Positions 9,899 through 17,562 are shown, counted from the stretch's first letter. The stretch is 29,749 nucleotides of DNA from Clostridiales bacterium UBA5888 (GCA_002431965.1 DJEW01000018.1:1-29749); one strand, 5' to 3'. The notes: generated by a model from the sequence alone, not told the origin. A program made the numbers and translations.

Positions 9899-10147
9899 AT
9901 GTTAGACAGCGAAATTTACGGCATGATAATTGCCCTTGGGATACTTCTGGCAATGTTTCTGGTGGGCGTGTTCTGCATCACCGTCAATGCGGACAACCTT
10001 AAGCTCCGCCGGAAATACAAAGGCAGCAGCGACGAGGAGATGCACGCATTTGTCGGCAGGGAGACGGCAAAGGGGCTTGCGCTCATCATACTTGAGCTTG
10101 CGCTTGCAGCGCTGCTGCTGGTGGTGAAGTCAACGTTCCTTGGCTGA
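9899..10147 (+). CDS. Small two-helix membrane protein, unknown function
   Basis: 82 residues. Hydrophobic segments at about 7-30 and 57-77 flank a charged loop (NADNLKLRRKYKGSSDEEMHAF). It therefore looks like a two-pass membrane protein with a cytoplasmic or external loop rich in Lys, Arg, Asp and Glu. GCGAGG stands 8 bases before the ATG, and a dedicated consensus promoter lies upstream, which supports a real gene. A GC-rich hairpin follows it. I recognise no family. Confidence 0.7.
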   Translation: MLDSEIYGMIIALGILLAMFLVGVFCITVNADNLKLRRKYKGSSDEEMHAFVGRETAKGLALIILELALAALLLVVKSTFLG

Positions 10148-10171
10148 CGTCACGCACACATAAACGCGACT

Positions 10172-10195
10172 TAGCCGCAGAAAAATCTGCGGCTA
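10172..10195 (+). terminator. Stem-loop between the small membrane gene and the racemase gene
   Basis: Perfect 9-bp stem TAGCCGCAG / CTGCGGCTA with an AAAAAT loop. The following sequence is T-rich but has no clean T-run, so termination may be partial and the racemase may be read from upstream. Confidence 0.5.
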
Positions 10196-10227
10196 TAACT
10201 TTAGCTTTACTGTGAGGAGGGCTTATT

Positions 10228-10941
10228 GTGAAGAAAACCATAGGTATCGTCGGCGGCATGGGTCCGATGGCGACGGTTGATTTAATGCGCAAAATGATAG
10301 AGCTGACGGATGCGGCGAGCGACCAGCAGCACGCGCATATCATTGCCGACTGCAACACCAATATCCCTGACCGCACCGCCGCCATTCTCTCTGGCGGGGA
10401 AGATCCAGTGCCGGAGCTGGTGCGCTCGTGTCTTGCGCTGGAGGCGGCGGGGGCGGACGTGCTGGTGATGGCGTGCAACACCGCGCATTATTTCTATGAC
10501 CGCATCGCGCCGTTCATCCGCGTGCCGATGCTGCACATGCCGCGTGAGACGGCAAAGCGCGCAAAGGCGCTCGGCAGCACGAAGTGCGCCCTGCTCGCCA
10601 CGGACGGGACCGTGCAGTCGCACGTATACGACGCGCCGTTTGCCGCAGAGGGGATAGACCTTATCAAGCCCGACGCGGAGGGTCAGCGCGCGGTCATGGA
10701 CATGATATACTCCGGCGTGAAGGCGGGAAAGCGCGACTATGACGCCTCCGCCGTGCGCGCCGCGATCGGCAGGCTCACAGCGCAGGGCGCAGAGTGCTTC
10801 ATCCTCGGCTGCACGGAGCTGCCCATTGCGTTTGCGGATTACTCCATTGAAGCGCCCGTGCTCGACCCCACGTCCGTGCTGGCGGAGGCGGCGCTGCGCG
10901 CAGCCGGCATGCCGCTGGTGTCCGACGCGCCCTCTGCATAA
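10228..10941 (+). CDS. Aspartate/glutamate racemase family protein
   Basis: 237 residues. It starts at GTG, supported by GAGGAGGG 7 bases upstream. The N-terminal KTIGIVGGMGPMATVDL is the signature of the aspartate racemase branch. The two catalytic cysteines expected for cofactor-independent proton transfer are present as MACNTAH (C83) and GCTELP (C195). The enzyme would interconvert L- and D-aspartate or a related amino acid in the cytoplasm, for example for peptidoglycan. The family also includes members acting on other amino acids, so the substrate is open. It is followed by a strong terminator. Confidence 0.88.
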   Translation: MKKTIGIVGGMGPMATVDLMRKMIELTDAASDQQHAHIIADCNTNIPDRTAAILSGGEDPVPELVRSCLALEAAGADVLVMACNTAHYFYDRIAPFIRVPMLHMPRETAKRAKALGSTKCALLATDGTVQSHVYDAPFAAEGIDLIKPDAEGQRAVMDMIYSGVKAGKRDYDASAVRAAIGRLTAQGAECFILGCTELPIAFADYSIEAPVLDPTSVLAEAALRAAGMPLVSDAPSA

Positions 10942-10977
10942 ATACTATCATTATCACGGCGTCAGAAAAATATCAAC

Positions 10978-11017
10978 ACCGGATGGGCGATTGAGCCGCG
11001 CATCCGGTTGTTTTTTT
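10978..11017 (+). terminator. Terminator after the racemase gene
   Basis: Stem ACCGGATG / CATCCGGT extended by an inner GGC/GCC, followed after G by seven T residues. Confidence 0.85.
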
Positions 11018-11036
11018 CTCCTGGCTTTGCTATACT
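11008..11036 (+). promoter_or_regulatory. Promoter of the LRR lipoprotein gene, overlapping the terminator
   Basis: TTGTTT, a 17-base spacer and TATACT. The -35 hexamer lies inside the T-run of the preceding terminator, so end and start signals share bases. Confidence 0.5.
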
Positions 11037-11075
11037 GAGAATCAGAACACAGTTTATTATGCGGAGGCGTCTGCA

Positions 11076-12344
11076 ATGCTTTCTGAGCTTATCAAAAACA
11101 AAATAGCCGCCGCGGCGCTGACGGCGGCGTTCGCGCTGACGCTGTGCGCCTGCACCGGCGGTACGGACGGCGAAGCGCCTCTCTCCAACAGCGCAAACGC
11201 GGCAGCCCGGGCAAGCGCTGCCTCTGCGCCGGCAGAAGAGACTGCCGCTGCGGAACAGACAGCGGAGTGGACTGTGCTGGGTCAGCGTGTGGATGCGGAG
11301 ACCGAGGCTCTCGACCTGCGCGGCATCACGCCGCAGGATGTGGACGCGGTGCTTGAGGTGCTGCCGGAGATGACGGCGCTGAAGACTGCGGAGCTCGGTG
11401 CGGAGACGGACTGTGCGATCTCATGGGGCGACATTGCGCGCCTTGTCCGGTCGCGCCCTGACGTGGACTTTAATTATAGCTTCTCGTTCTACGGCAAGCC
11501 TTTCACGCTGCTTGACCGAAAGGTGGATATAAACCACATTGACGTCGGCGATGAGGGCGCGCTTGCGCGGCAGATCATTCCCTGCATGAAGAACCTGCGC
11601 TTTCTGGATATGGACTCGTGCGGCGTGTCGAACGAGAGCATGGCGGCGCTGCGGGATGAGTTTCCGAACGTGAAGGTTGTTTGGCGAATCTGGTTCGGCG
11701 ACTTTTACAGCGTGCGCACCAATACGCCCAAGATCCTCGCGTCAAAGCCGTCCGTCGGCGGAATGCTGCGCGACTCTGACGTTGAGGTGCTCAAATACTG
11801 CACGGATGTGCTGTACCTTGACCTCGGGCACAATGAGGTGATCACGGATATTTCGTTTGTGGCGTATATGCCGAATCTGCGCGTGGCGATACTGGCGATG
11901 AACAGCATCAAGGACCTCACGCCGCTCGCCGGCTGCACAAAGCTTGAGTATCTGGAGATACAGACAAACCCGAATATCACCGACCTCTCGCCGCTTGCCG
12001 CCTGCACACAGCTGGAGCATCTGAATGTTGCCAACTGCCGCGGGTTTGACGATATTTCCGCCACCTACGGTCTCGATAAGCTCAAGCGCTTCTGGCTGGG
12101 CTGCTCCGCGCCGGTGCCGGAGGAGCAGAAGGAGGAATTTGCGCGGCTGCATCCGGATTGCGAATTCAACACCACCGTGTGGTCTGACCCCACGAGCGAG
12201 GGCTGGCGCATCGACCATGTTGACCCGTGGACGAATCAGGTGTACTACAACGAGCGCTATGAGCTTCTGCTGGCGCAGTTCGGGTATCTTGAAAACGATT
12301 ACTCCTTCATCTCGAACGACCCGCTCTACGACCCGCACGACTGA
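11076..12344 (+). CDS. Leucine-rich-repeat lipoprotein, unknown function
   Basis: 422 residues. A basic N-terminus and hydrophobic stretch end in a lipobox-like LCAC with C26 as the likely lipidated residue. An Ala/Glu/Ser-rich linker follows (about 30-65), as often found between lipid anchor and folded domain. Residues about 75-130 and 170-345 contain leucine-rich-repeat-like units with regular L/I spacing, for example LYLDLGHNEVITDISFVAYMPNLR, then LTPLAGCTKLEYLEI and LSPLAACTQLEHLNV. The protein is thus predicted to sit on the outer face of the cytoplasmic membrane. The C-terminal 75 residues are rich in Asp, Tyr and Trp and carry no motif I know. GCGGAGGCG precedes the ATG. Partner and role are unknown; similar proteins are abundant in gut Clostridia. 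Confidence 0.8.
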   Translation: MLSELIKNKIAAAALTAAFALTLCACTGGTDGEAPLSNSANAAARASAASAPAEETAAAEQTAEWTVLGQRVDAETEALDLRGITPQDVDAVLEVLPEMTALKTAELGAETDCAISWGDIARLVRSRPDVDFNYSFSFYGKPFTLLDRKVDINHIDVGDEGALARQIIPCMKNLRFLDMDSCGVSNESMAALRDEFPNVKVVWRIWFGDFYSVRTNTPKILASKPSVGGMLRDSDVEVLKYCTDVLYLDLGHNEVITDISFVAYMPNLRVAILAMNSIKDLTPLAGCTKLEYLEIQTNPNITDLSPLAACTQLEHLNVANCRGFDDISATYGLDKLKRFWLGCSAPVPEEQKEEFARLHPDCEFNTTVWSDPTSEGWRIDHVDPWTNQVYYNERYELLLAQFGYLENDYSFISNDPLYDPHD

Positions 12345-12494
12345 AGCCGTTTGTACTTTTAAAGGAGATTATACATAAGGATAAACTGCCCATACCGTGT
12401 CCTGCGGGGCGGGTTTTCTGTTCGGCTTCCTGCGGCAGCTGCCGCGCCATTCACCTGTAGACGATCAAAAAACATAAAATCTTTCAAAAACCTA

Positions 12495-12523
12495 TTGACA
12501 TAGTAGGGAAGTAGGTGTATTAT
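12495..12523 (+). promoter_or_regulatory. Promoter of the Cys leader/ABC transporter operon
   Basis: TTGACA, a 17-base spacer and TATTAT. CCTATTGACATA at the 5' side and AAGTAGG two bases before the -10 are shared in position with the Met leader promoter at 23083, pointing to common control. Confidence 0.85.
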
Positions 12524-12567
12524 CAGCCTGTCGAATCTAAGCAGGTTTAGGAAAGGAGCGGAGCGAA

Positions 12568-12678
12568 GTGTTTGAAATCGGCTTTCATGCAGCACAGTTC
12601 TGTTGTCGATGCATATCTCCCGGGCATATCCGTATGGCAGGGTGCATCCGCACGCGCATTGCTGCACCTGAAGCATGA
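12568..12678 (+). CDS. Cysteine leader peptide
   Basis: A 36-residue frame starting at GTG, with AAAGGAG 9 bases upstream. It encodes Cys at positions 12, 13, 15 and 26; the cluster reads Phe-Cys-Cys-Arg-Cys (TGT TGT CGA TGC). Its peptide has no other sign of function, and it lies alone between a strong promoter and a terminator directly upstream of a cysteine/cystine-type transporter. The position, the start signals and the parallel with the Met leader at 23143 support translation as a sensor. It is too short for standard gene calling. Confidence 0.7.
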   Translation: MFEIGFHAAQFCCRCISPGHIRMAGCIRTRIAAPEA

Positions 12679-12708
12679 TTTTTCCGACGGAATATCATAA
12701 TGCCATTT

Positions 12709-12740
12709 GCCCGGGAGCTGTTTGAAGCCCCGGCTTTTTT
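12709..12740 (+). terminator. Leader terminator upstream of the cysteine-type ABC operon
   Basis: A hairpin with nine paired bases (GCC, GGG and GCT against AGC, CCC and GGC, with two single-base bulges on the 5' side) is followed directly by TTTTTT. It lies between the leader stop codon and the first structural gene. Confidence 0.75.
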
Positions 12741-12819
12741 GCGCTTAGATTCCGAAAGCTATTCAAAATTCCATTTTCTTTTCAAACTGTTCAATCTTTC
12801 AAAAAGTGAGGGTTTTATC

Positions 12820-13725
12820 ATGACAAACTTTATCAAGAAAATCGGAGCTGCTTTCCTTAGCCTGAGTATCGCCGCCGCCATGCTTACAGGCTGCGGGTCA
12901 AAGACGGCGGACTCCGCCGGCGCTTCCGGCGGGAACGGCACCTTCCGCACACTCGATGAGATCAAGTCCAGCGGCACGATAAATATCGGCGTATTTTCCG
13001 ACAAGAGTCCCTTCGGGTATGTGGACGAAAACGGCGAATACCAGGGCTACGATGTGTACTTTGCCAACCGCATAGGCGAAGACCTGGGCGTGAAAATCAA
13101 TTACGTCTCCACCGAGGCTGCCAACCGTATCGAGTATTTGCAGACCGGCAAGGTAGACATCATCCTCGCCAACTTCACCGTCACCCCAGAGCGCGCGCAG
13201 GAAGTGGACTTCGCCCTTCCCTACATGAACGTGGCGCTGGGCGTTGTCTCTCCTGAGACTGCACCCATCACGTCTCTGGATGAAATCGGCGCTGACGACC
13301 AGGTCATCGTGATTTCCGGCACTACCGCCGAGACGTATCTGGAGAAGAATTACCCCGAGATAAAGCTGCAGAAGTATGACGCCTACGCTGAAGCCAAGAC
13401 AGCCTTTGAAAACGGCAACGGCGTTGCCTGGGCAAATGACAACACTGAAGTTATAGCCTTTGCCATCGAAAATCCCGGTTATGTGGTAGGCATCCCCTCG
13501 CTGGGCAGCGCGGACACCATCGCCCCTGCTGTCACCAAGGGCAACACCACCCTGCTTGACTGGCTGAACACCGAGATCAAGACGCTGGGCGAGGAAAACT
13601 TCTTCCACGCAGACTACGAGGCGACCCTGCTGGACACCTACGGCAAGGAGTACGAGGATACGCTTGTCGTGGAGGGCGGCGTGGTTGACGGCGCTGAGGC
13701 TGCCGAAGCGACAGCAAAGCCGTGA
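12820..13725 (+). CDS. Cysteine/cystine-type ABC transporter, substrate-binding lipoprotein
   Basis: 301 residues. A signal peptide ends in the lipobox LTGC with C25 as the lipid anchor. The rest is a family 3 solute-binding protein: INIGVFSDKSPFGYVDENGEYQGYDVYFANRIGEDLG, then KVDIILANFTVTPERAQEVDF and the GTTAETYLEK hinge region. The C-terminal pattern WANDNTEVIAFAIEN, DTIAPAVTKGN, ENFFHADYEATL and VVEGG resembles cysteine-binding proteins such as Campylobacter CjaA (recalled, not searched). I use the ATG at 12820, with GTGAGG upstream; in-frame codons upstream run back through the leader terminator. It is the first gene of a four-gene importer operon, and an upstream Cys-codon leader agrees with the substrate call. 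Cystine, cysteine or another polar amino acid remain possible. Confidence 0.85.
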   Translation: MTNFIKKIGAAFLSLSIAAAMLTGCGSKTADSAGASGGNGTFRTLDEIKSSGTINIGVFSDKSPFGYVDENGEYQGYDVYFANRIGEDLGVKINYVSTEAANRIEYLQTGKVDIILANFTVTPERAQEVDFALPYMNVALGVVSPETAPITSLDEIGADDQVIVISGTTAETYLEKNYPEIKLQKYDAYAEAKTAFENGNGVAWANDNTEVIAFAIENPGYVVGIPSLGSADTIAPAVTKGNTTLLDWLNTEIKTLGEENFFHADYEATLLDTYGKEYEDTLVVEGGVVDGAEAAEATAKP

Positions 13726-13740
13726 CGCAAAGAGTCCTAT

Positions 13741-13768
13741 GATCATCCGCGCCGCCGCGCGGATGATC
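13741..13768 (+). promoter_or_regulatory. Intercistronic stem-loop after the binding-protein gene
   Basis: Perfect 12-bp stem GATCATCCGCGC / GCGCGGATGATC with a CGCC loop and no T-run. Such hairpins after binding-protein genes commonly protect the upstream message or lower permease expression, giving excess binding protein. Confidence 0.65.
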
Positions 13769-13795
13769 GAATAAAACGAAAACCAGAGGATGCTT

Positions 13796-14455
13796 ATGGA
13801 TTTTGGTGTTATAAATACATACCTGCCAAGATTTTGGGATGCGCTGCTGCTTACGCTCAGGATCGGATGGCAGGGCGTGGCGCTGGCGCTGGCGCTTGGC
13901 GTCCTGTGCGCCGCTGTGGTGCATTGGAGAATTCCGGTGCTGCGGCAGATTGCAGGCGGGTACATCGAGCTGTTTCGCAACACCCCCTTGCTGGTGCAGC
14001 TGTTTTTCCTGTACTTTGCACTGCCCAAAATCGGCATCCGCATTTCCGCGGAGACCTGCGGCAAGCTGGGCTTGGGGCTGCTGGGCGGCGCGTATATGGC
14101 AGAGACCTTCCGCAGCGGGCTGGAAAACATACCGCAGATTCAGACGGAAAGCGCCCAGAGCCTGGGAATGCATCCGGCGCAGGTGTTCGGATATGTCATT
14201 CTGCCGCAGGCTGTGACCTCCAGCATCCCCGGTCTGCTGGCCAATCTGATTTTTCTGCTCAAGGAGACCAGCGTGTTTTCAACCATCAGCCTGATGGATC
14301 TGATGTTCACTGCCAAGGATTTGATCGGGATGTACGCCAAAACCATCGAGTGCCTGACATTGCTTGTGACCTTCTACCTGATCATGCTTCTTCCCGTGTC
14401 CGTTCTGGGCAGCCGGCTGGAAAGGAGGCTGCGCTATGCAGAGTTTGGGGATTGA
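13796..14455 (+). CDS. Cysteine/cystine-type ABC transporter, permease 1
   Basis: 219 residues with about five hydrophobic segments, of the HisM/GlnP type of polar amino acid permeases. The N-terminal LLLTLRIGWQGVALALALGV, the ELFRNTPLLVQLFFLYF segment and the cytoplasmic EAA-like loop (ESAQSLGMHPAQVFGYVILPQA near 120-142) that contacts the ATPase are all present. Of two nearby ATGs I choose the one at 13796, since GAGGA is 6 bases upstream of it; the ATG at 13790 overlaps that site. Its 3' end overlaps permease 2 by 20 bases, so the two are translationally coupled and likely form a heterodimeric pore. Confidence 0.88.
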   Translation: MDFGVINTYLPRFWDALLLTLRIGWQGVALALALGVLCAAVVHWRIPVLRQIAGGYIELFRNTPLLVQLFFLYFALPKIGIRISAETCGKLGLGLLGGAYMAETFRSGLENIPQIQTESAQSLGMHPAQVFGYVILPQAVTSSIPGLLANLIFLLKETSVFSTISLMDLMFTAKDLIGMYAKTIECLTLLVTFYLIMLLPVSVLGSRLERRLRYAEFGD

Positions 14456-15110
14456 CGTGCTGTTCAAGGGCACAAACTTCCTGCGGCTGCTGGGCGGGCT
14501 GTGGGTCGCGCTGCGCATCAGCCTGATCTCCGTCGCCGTCAGCATAGTGCTGGGCATTGTAATGGGAGTGCTTATGACCTCCAAAAGCCGTATCCTCAAG
14601 GTGATTTTCCGTGTCTATCTGGAAATCGTCAGGATCATGCCCCAGATGGTGCTGCTGTTTGTTGTGTATTTCGGCACGACCAGGGTCTTTGGCTGGAATA
14701 TTGAAGCCGAGGCGGCAGCCATCATCGTGTTCAGCTTCTGGGGCACGGCCGAGATGGGAGACCTGGTGCGCGGCGCATTGAAGAGCATCCCTGCCATCCA
14801 GTGGGAAAGCGCCCAGGCGCTCGGCATGAAGCCTGTTCAGGTATACACCCTGGTTATTCTGCCGCAGACGGTGCGTCGATTGATCCCGCTGTCCATCAAC
14901 CTCATCACCAGAATGATAAAAACAACCAGCCTTGTGATGATGATCGGCATTGTGGAGGTGCTGAAGGTCGCGCAGCAGATCATTGAAGCCAACCGGCGCG
15001 TCTCTCCGAATGCTGCTTTTGGGGTCTTCGGGGTGGTGTTCCTGCTGTACTTCCTGATTTGCTGGCCCATCAGCCGTCTTGCGGGGTATCTGGAGAAAAG
15101 GTGGTCATAA
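14436..15110 (+). CDS. Cysteine/cystine-type ABC transporter, permease 2
   Basis: 224 residues, a second polar amino acid permease. It shows GGLWVALRISLISVAVSIVLG at the first membrane segment, EIVRIMPQMVLLFVVYF at the conserved R-x-x-P-x-x-L position, and the EAA loop ESAQALGMKPVQVYTLVILPQT near 127-150. It starts within the end of permease 1 and ends just ahead of the ATPase start, so all three are in one tightly packed transcript. With permease 1 it would form the membrane channel. Confidence 0.88.
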   Translation: MQSLGIDVLFKGTNFLRLLGGLWVALRISLISVAVSIVLGIVMGVLMTSKSRILKVIFRVYLEIVRIMPQMVLLFVVYFGTTRVFGWNIEAEAAAIIVFSFWGTAEMGDLVRGALKSIPAIQWESAQALGMKPVQVYTLVILPQTVRRLIPLSINLITRMIKTTSLVMMIGIVEVLKVAQQIIEANRRVSPNAAFGVFGVVFLLYFLICWPISRLAGYLEKRWS

Positions 15111-15112
15111 CT

Positions 15113-15856
15113 GTGGAAAATGTTCTTTTAAGCGTGCGGCACCTGCGGAAGACCTTCGGCAGTCACGTGATTTTTGCGGATTTCAATCTGGATGTCCGCA
15201 AGGGCGAGGTCGTTGTCATCATCGGTCCCTCCGGCTGCGGAAAAAGCACTCTGCTTCGCTGCCTGAACGGTCTTGAGCCAATTCAGGGGGGCGAGATCCT
15301 GCTTGACGGAGAGCCGGTTTTGCGGGAAAGCAAATCCATTACCCGGATGCGGCAGAAAATCGGCATGGTCTTCCAGAGCTATGAGCTGTTCCCGCACAAG
15401 ACCGTTCTGGAGAACATTCTGCTTGCGCCCATGAAGGTGCAGAAGCGATGCCGCTCAGAGGCGGAAAGGGAAGCTCTGGAGCTGCTGGAGAGGGTCGGGC
15501 TTGCAGACCGCAGGAACGACTATCCGCGCCAGCTTTCCGGCGGGCAGAAGCAGCGGGTGGCTATTGTACGCGCGCTTTGCATGCATCCTGAGATTCTTCT
15601 GCTGGATGAGATCACCGCAGCGCTTGACCCGGAAATGGTGCGGGAGGTGCTGGACGTGGTTTTGTCGCTGGCAAAAGCGGGGCGCACCATGGTCATCGTT
15701 ACCCACGAAATGAACTTTGCCCGCGCCATTGCCGACCGAATCCTGTTTATTGAAAACGGCGCCGTTGTGGAGCAGTCTGACGACCCGAAGGGCTTTTTCG
15801 CCAACCCTGACACCGACAGGGCGAGGGCATTCCTCAGATCCTTTGACTATGAATAA
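15113..15856 (+). CDS. Cysteine/cystine-type ABC transporter, ATP-binding protein
   Basis: 247 residues in the polar amino acid ATPase group. Walker A GPSGCGKST begins at residue 38, the Q-loop is in GMVFQSYELFPH, the signature LSGGQKQR begins at 141, Walker B is ILLLDEITAALDP, and the switch His is in VTHEMNFA. I choose the GTG at 15113, with an AAGGTGG ribosome site 8 bases upstream; a GTG at 15101 overlapping the permease stop is an alternative. LDEITAALDP has Ile where Pro or Ala is more usual, which should not affect catalysis. Last gene of the operon, followed by a hairpin. Confidence 0.92.
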   Translation: MENVLLSVRHLRKTFGSHVIFADFNLDVRKGEVVVIIGPSGCGKSTLLRCLNGLEPIQGGEILLDGEPVLRESKSITRMRQKIGMVFQSYELFPHKTVLENILLAPMKVQKRCRSEAEREALELLERVGLADRRNDYPRQLSGGQKQRVAIVRALCMHPEILLLDEITAALDPEMVREVLDVVLSLAKAGRTMVIVTHEMNFARAIADRILFIENGAVVEQSDDPKGFFANPDTDRARAFLRSFDYE

Positions 15857-15870
15857 GCGCATATAGACCG

Positions 15871-15908
15871 ACCCCCGGCAAAGTGACATCATCACTCCGC
15901 CGGGGGTT
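15871..15908 (+). terminator. Terminator after the cysteine-type ABC operon
   Basis: Stem ACCCCCGGC / GCCGGGGGT (9 bp) with a second AGTGA/TCACT stem inside the loop. The T-run is short (TTCATT), so strength is uncertain. Confidence 0.55.
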
Positions 15909-15977
15909 CATTGCATGCTGTACCTGCCGAGCCTTTTATCCGGGTGTCAGCGCTTTACCTGGCTGCCGGCGCTCGCC

Positions 15978-16202
15978 TTACTCGCCTATGTCGGCGCGCA
16001 CGACCTTGCCGATGTTCCACAGGTGCGCCGCCTGATTCGCCGCGACGATGCGCTCCTCCGGGGTCTTGAACTCGAACGCGGCGGTCTGCGCGCCGCAGTC
16101 GCGGCACATCACAAACCAGCACCAGCCGTGCTCCTCCTCCAGCAGTCCTGCGCCGCCGCAGAACGGGCAGTCCTGAAGCTCTATCGTTTCATGAATATCC
16201 AT
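15978..16202 (-). CDS. Small zinc-ribbon protein, Lar-like
   Basis: 74 residues. Two Cys pairs, CPFCGG near the N-terminus and CRDCGA about 20 residues later, form a zinc ribbon, with the pattern and length of the Lar-like restriction-alleviation domain often seen in small phage or host proteins (family resemblance from memory). The ATG at 16202 has GGAGGG 6 bases upstream. It has its own promoter and stands alone between two unrelated operons. No restriction system is in the window, so the Lar name says little about function. Confidence 0.7.
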   Translation of the reverse strand: MDIHETIELQDCPFCGGAGLLEEEHGWCWFVMCRDCGAQTAAFEFKTPEERIVAANQAAHLWNIGKVVRADIGE

Positions 16203-16234
16203 GTCATACCCTCCATTATTATTGCTGCCGTGCA

Positions 16235-16263
16235 ATGGTAACTCAAAATGCGCTTTTTTGCAA
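16235..16263 (-). promoter_or_regulatory. Promoter of the zinc-ribbon gene
   Basis: Minus strand TTGCAA, a 17-base spacer and TACCAT, 33 bases upstream of the start codon. Confidence 0.5.
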
Positions 16264-16302
16264 GTGCTTTTCATTGCAACTTCGACAAAATTTAAGCACA
16301 AC

Positions 16303-16331
16303 TTGAAAAATTGCCCATGGTGTGGTACAAT
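16303..16331 (+). promoter_or_regulatory. Promoter of the aminotransferase gene
   Basis: TTGAAA, a 17-base spacer and TACAAT, followed 37 bases later by the start codon. Confidence 0.65.
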
Positions 16332-16368
16332 CCCACTTATTCAATTAAAACATTAAGGAGTGAGCCAG

Positions 16369-17562
16369 ATGAAATTCTCATCCAAAATTGAAAAATGCGG
16401 TCTGTCCCCGATACGTAAGTTTGCCCCTGCGGCGGCGGCAGCCGAAGAGCGCGGCGTCAGGATATATCACCTCAACATCGGTCAGCCCGATATAGCCACT
16501 CCTGCAGCATATTTCGACGCGCTCAGGAGCTTCGACAAGCCCGTTGTCGAGTACGCCCCCTCCGCCGGAATAAACGAGCTTATAGATGCCGTGCGCGGGT
16601 ACTACGCGAAGATCGGCGTGGAGCTTGACCGGGGCGACGTGCTCGTCACCACCGGGGGCAGCGAGGGGCTGCAGATGCTGATGGCGGCGATCCTTGACGA
16701 CGGCGATGAGATAATCGTGCCGGAGCCGTTCTATCCCAACTACTCCACCGCGGTCATTCTTGCAGGCGCAAGCATCCGCCCCATCCCGACCTCCCCGGAG
16801 GAAGGCTACCGCTACGCCGTGCGCGAGCGCGTGGAGGCGTGCATCAATGAGCATACCCGCGCCATACTCATCACCAACCCCGGCAACCCGACCGGCAATG
16901 TCCTCACGCATGACGAGCTGAAGCTCATGCTGGACATCGCGCGCGAGCACGGGCTTTTCATCATCTTCGACGAGGTGTACAGAGAATTCGTGTACGCCGA
17001 CGGTCCGCTTGTCAGCGCGCTGCAATTCGAAGGGTACGACGACAACGTCGTCGTCATAGACTCCGTGTCCAAGCGCTTTTCCGCGTGCGGCGCGCGCATC
17101 GGCATGGTGATAAGCAAAAACCGCGCCCTTATGGCTCAGTGCATGAAGTGGTGCCAGTGCCGCCTGTGCGTCTCAACGGTCGATCAGCTTGCCGCAGCTC
17201 AGCTTTACAGCGTCGGGCCGGAATATTTTGCCGCCGTGCGCGAGGAGTACCGCTCGCGCCGTGATGCGATGATGGCAAAGCTGCGCAGCATACCCGGCGT
17301 CGTGTGTGAGCTGCCGGCGGGCGCGTTCTACGTGATGGCAGCGCTGCCCATTGACGATGCGGACAGGTTCCAGACCTGGCTGCTTGACGAATTCGATGAC
17401 AACGGCGAGACCATTATGTTCGCCAGCGGCGAGCCGTTCTACGGCACGCCCGGCAAGGGCAAAAACGAGGTGCGCATGGCGTATGTTCTCAAAAAGCAGG
17501 ACATTGAACGCGCGATGGACATCCTCGCTGCGGCGATAAAGAAATACAACGAAACACATTGA
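16369..17562 (+). CDS. Class I/II pyridoxal-phosphate aminotransferase
   Basis: 397 residues, the usual length of AspC/PatA-type fold I enzymes. HLNIGQPDIATP binds the substrate alpha-carboxylate region, TTGGSEGLQMLMA is the cofactor phosphate loop, ITNPGNPTGNVL and FDEVYREF hold the conserved Asn and Asp/Tyr, and the PLP lysine is K235 in SVSKRFSACGARIG. R in the late NEVRMAY contacts the substrate carboxylate. AAGGAG lies 8 bases before the ATG; an in-frame GTG 3 codons earlier overlaps that site and is rejected. The reaction is transfer of an amino group between an amino acid and a 2-oxo acid in the cytoplasm; the substrate cannot be fixed. It is a single-gene unit with its own promoter and terminator. 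Confidence 0.9.
   Translation: MKFSSKIEKCGLSPIRKFAPAAAAAEERGVRIYHLNIGQPDIATPAAYFDALRSFDKPVVEYAPSAGINELIDAVRGYYAKIGVELDRGDVLVTTGGSEGLQMLMAAILDDGDEIIVPEPFYPNYSTAVILAGASIRPIPTSPEEGYRYAVRERVEACINEHTRAILITNPGNPTGNVLTHDELKLMLDIAREHGLFIIFDEVYREFVYADGPLVSALQFEGYDDNVVVIDSVSKRFSACGARIGMVISKNRALMAQCMKWCQCRLCVSTVDQLAAAQLYSVGPEYFAAVREEYRSRRDAMMAKLRSIPGVVCELPAGAFYVMAALPIDDADRFQTWLLDEFDDNGETIMFASGEPFYGTPGKGKNEVRMAYVLKKQDIERAMDILAAAIKKYNETH

Larger units (their letters stand above)
12530..12740 (+). promoter_or_regulatory. Cysteine-responsive attenuator (leader region), candidate
   Basis: The segment contains, in order, a ribosome binding site, a 36-codon leader frame with clustered Cys codons at 12601-12612, the sequence CTCCCGGGCA at 12617-12626, a second possible hairpin (12638-12646 with 12663-12670), and an intrinsic terminator. 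The 10-base element is an exact reverse complement of 12708-12717, which includes the 5' arm of the terminator, so it can act as an antiterminator. A ribosome halted with the first or second Cys codon in its A site would end near 12613-12616 and leave that element free. The codons and complementarity are seen; the mechanism is inferred from classical attenuators. Confidence 0.7.

Noticed and set aside
12432..12445. 14-bp palindrome GCGGCAGCTGCCGC upstream of the Cys leader promoter
   Set aside because: A perfect palindrome, but it has no loop, T-run or second copy, and such GC-rich palindromes are expected by chance in this base composition.
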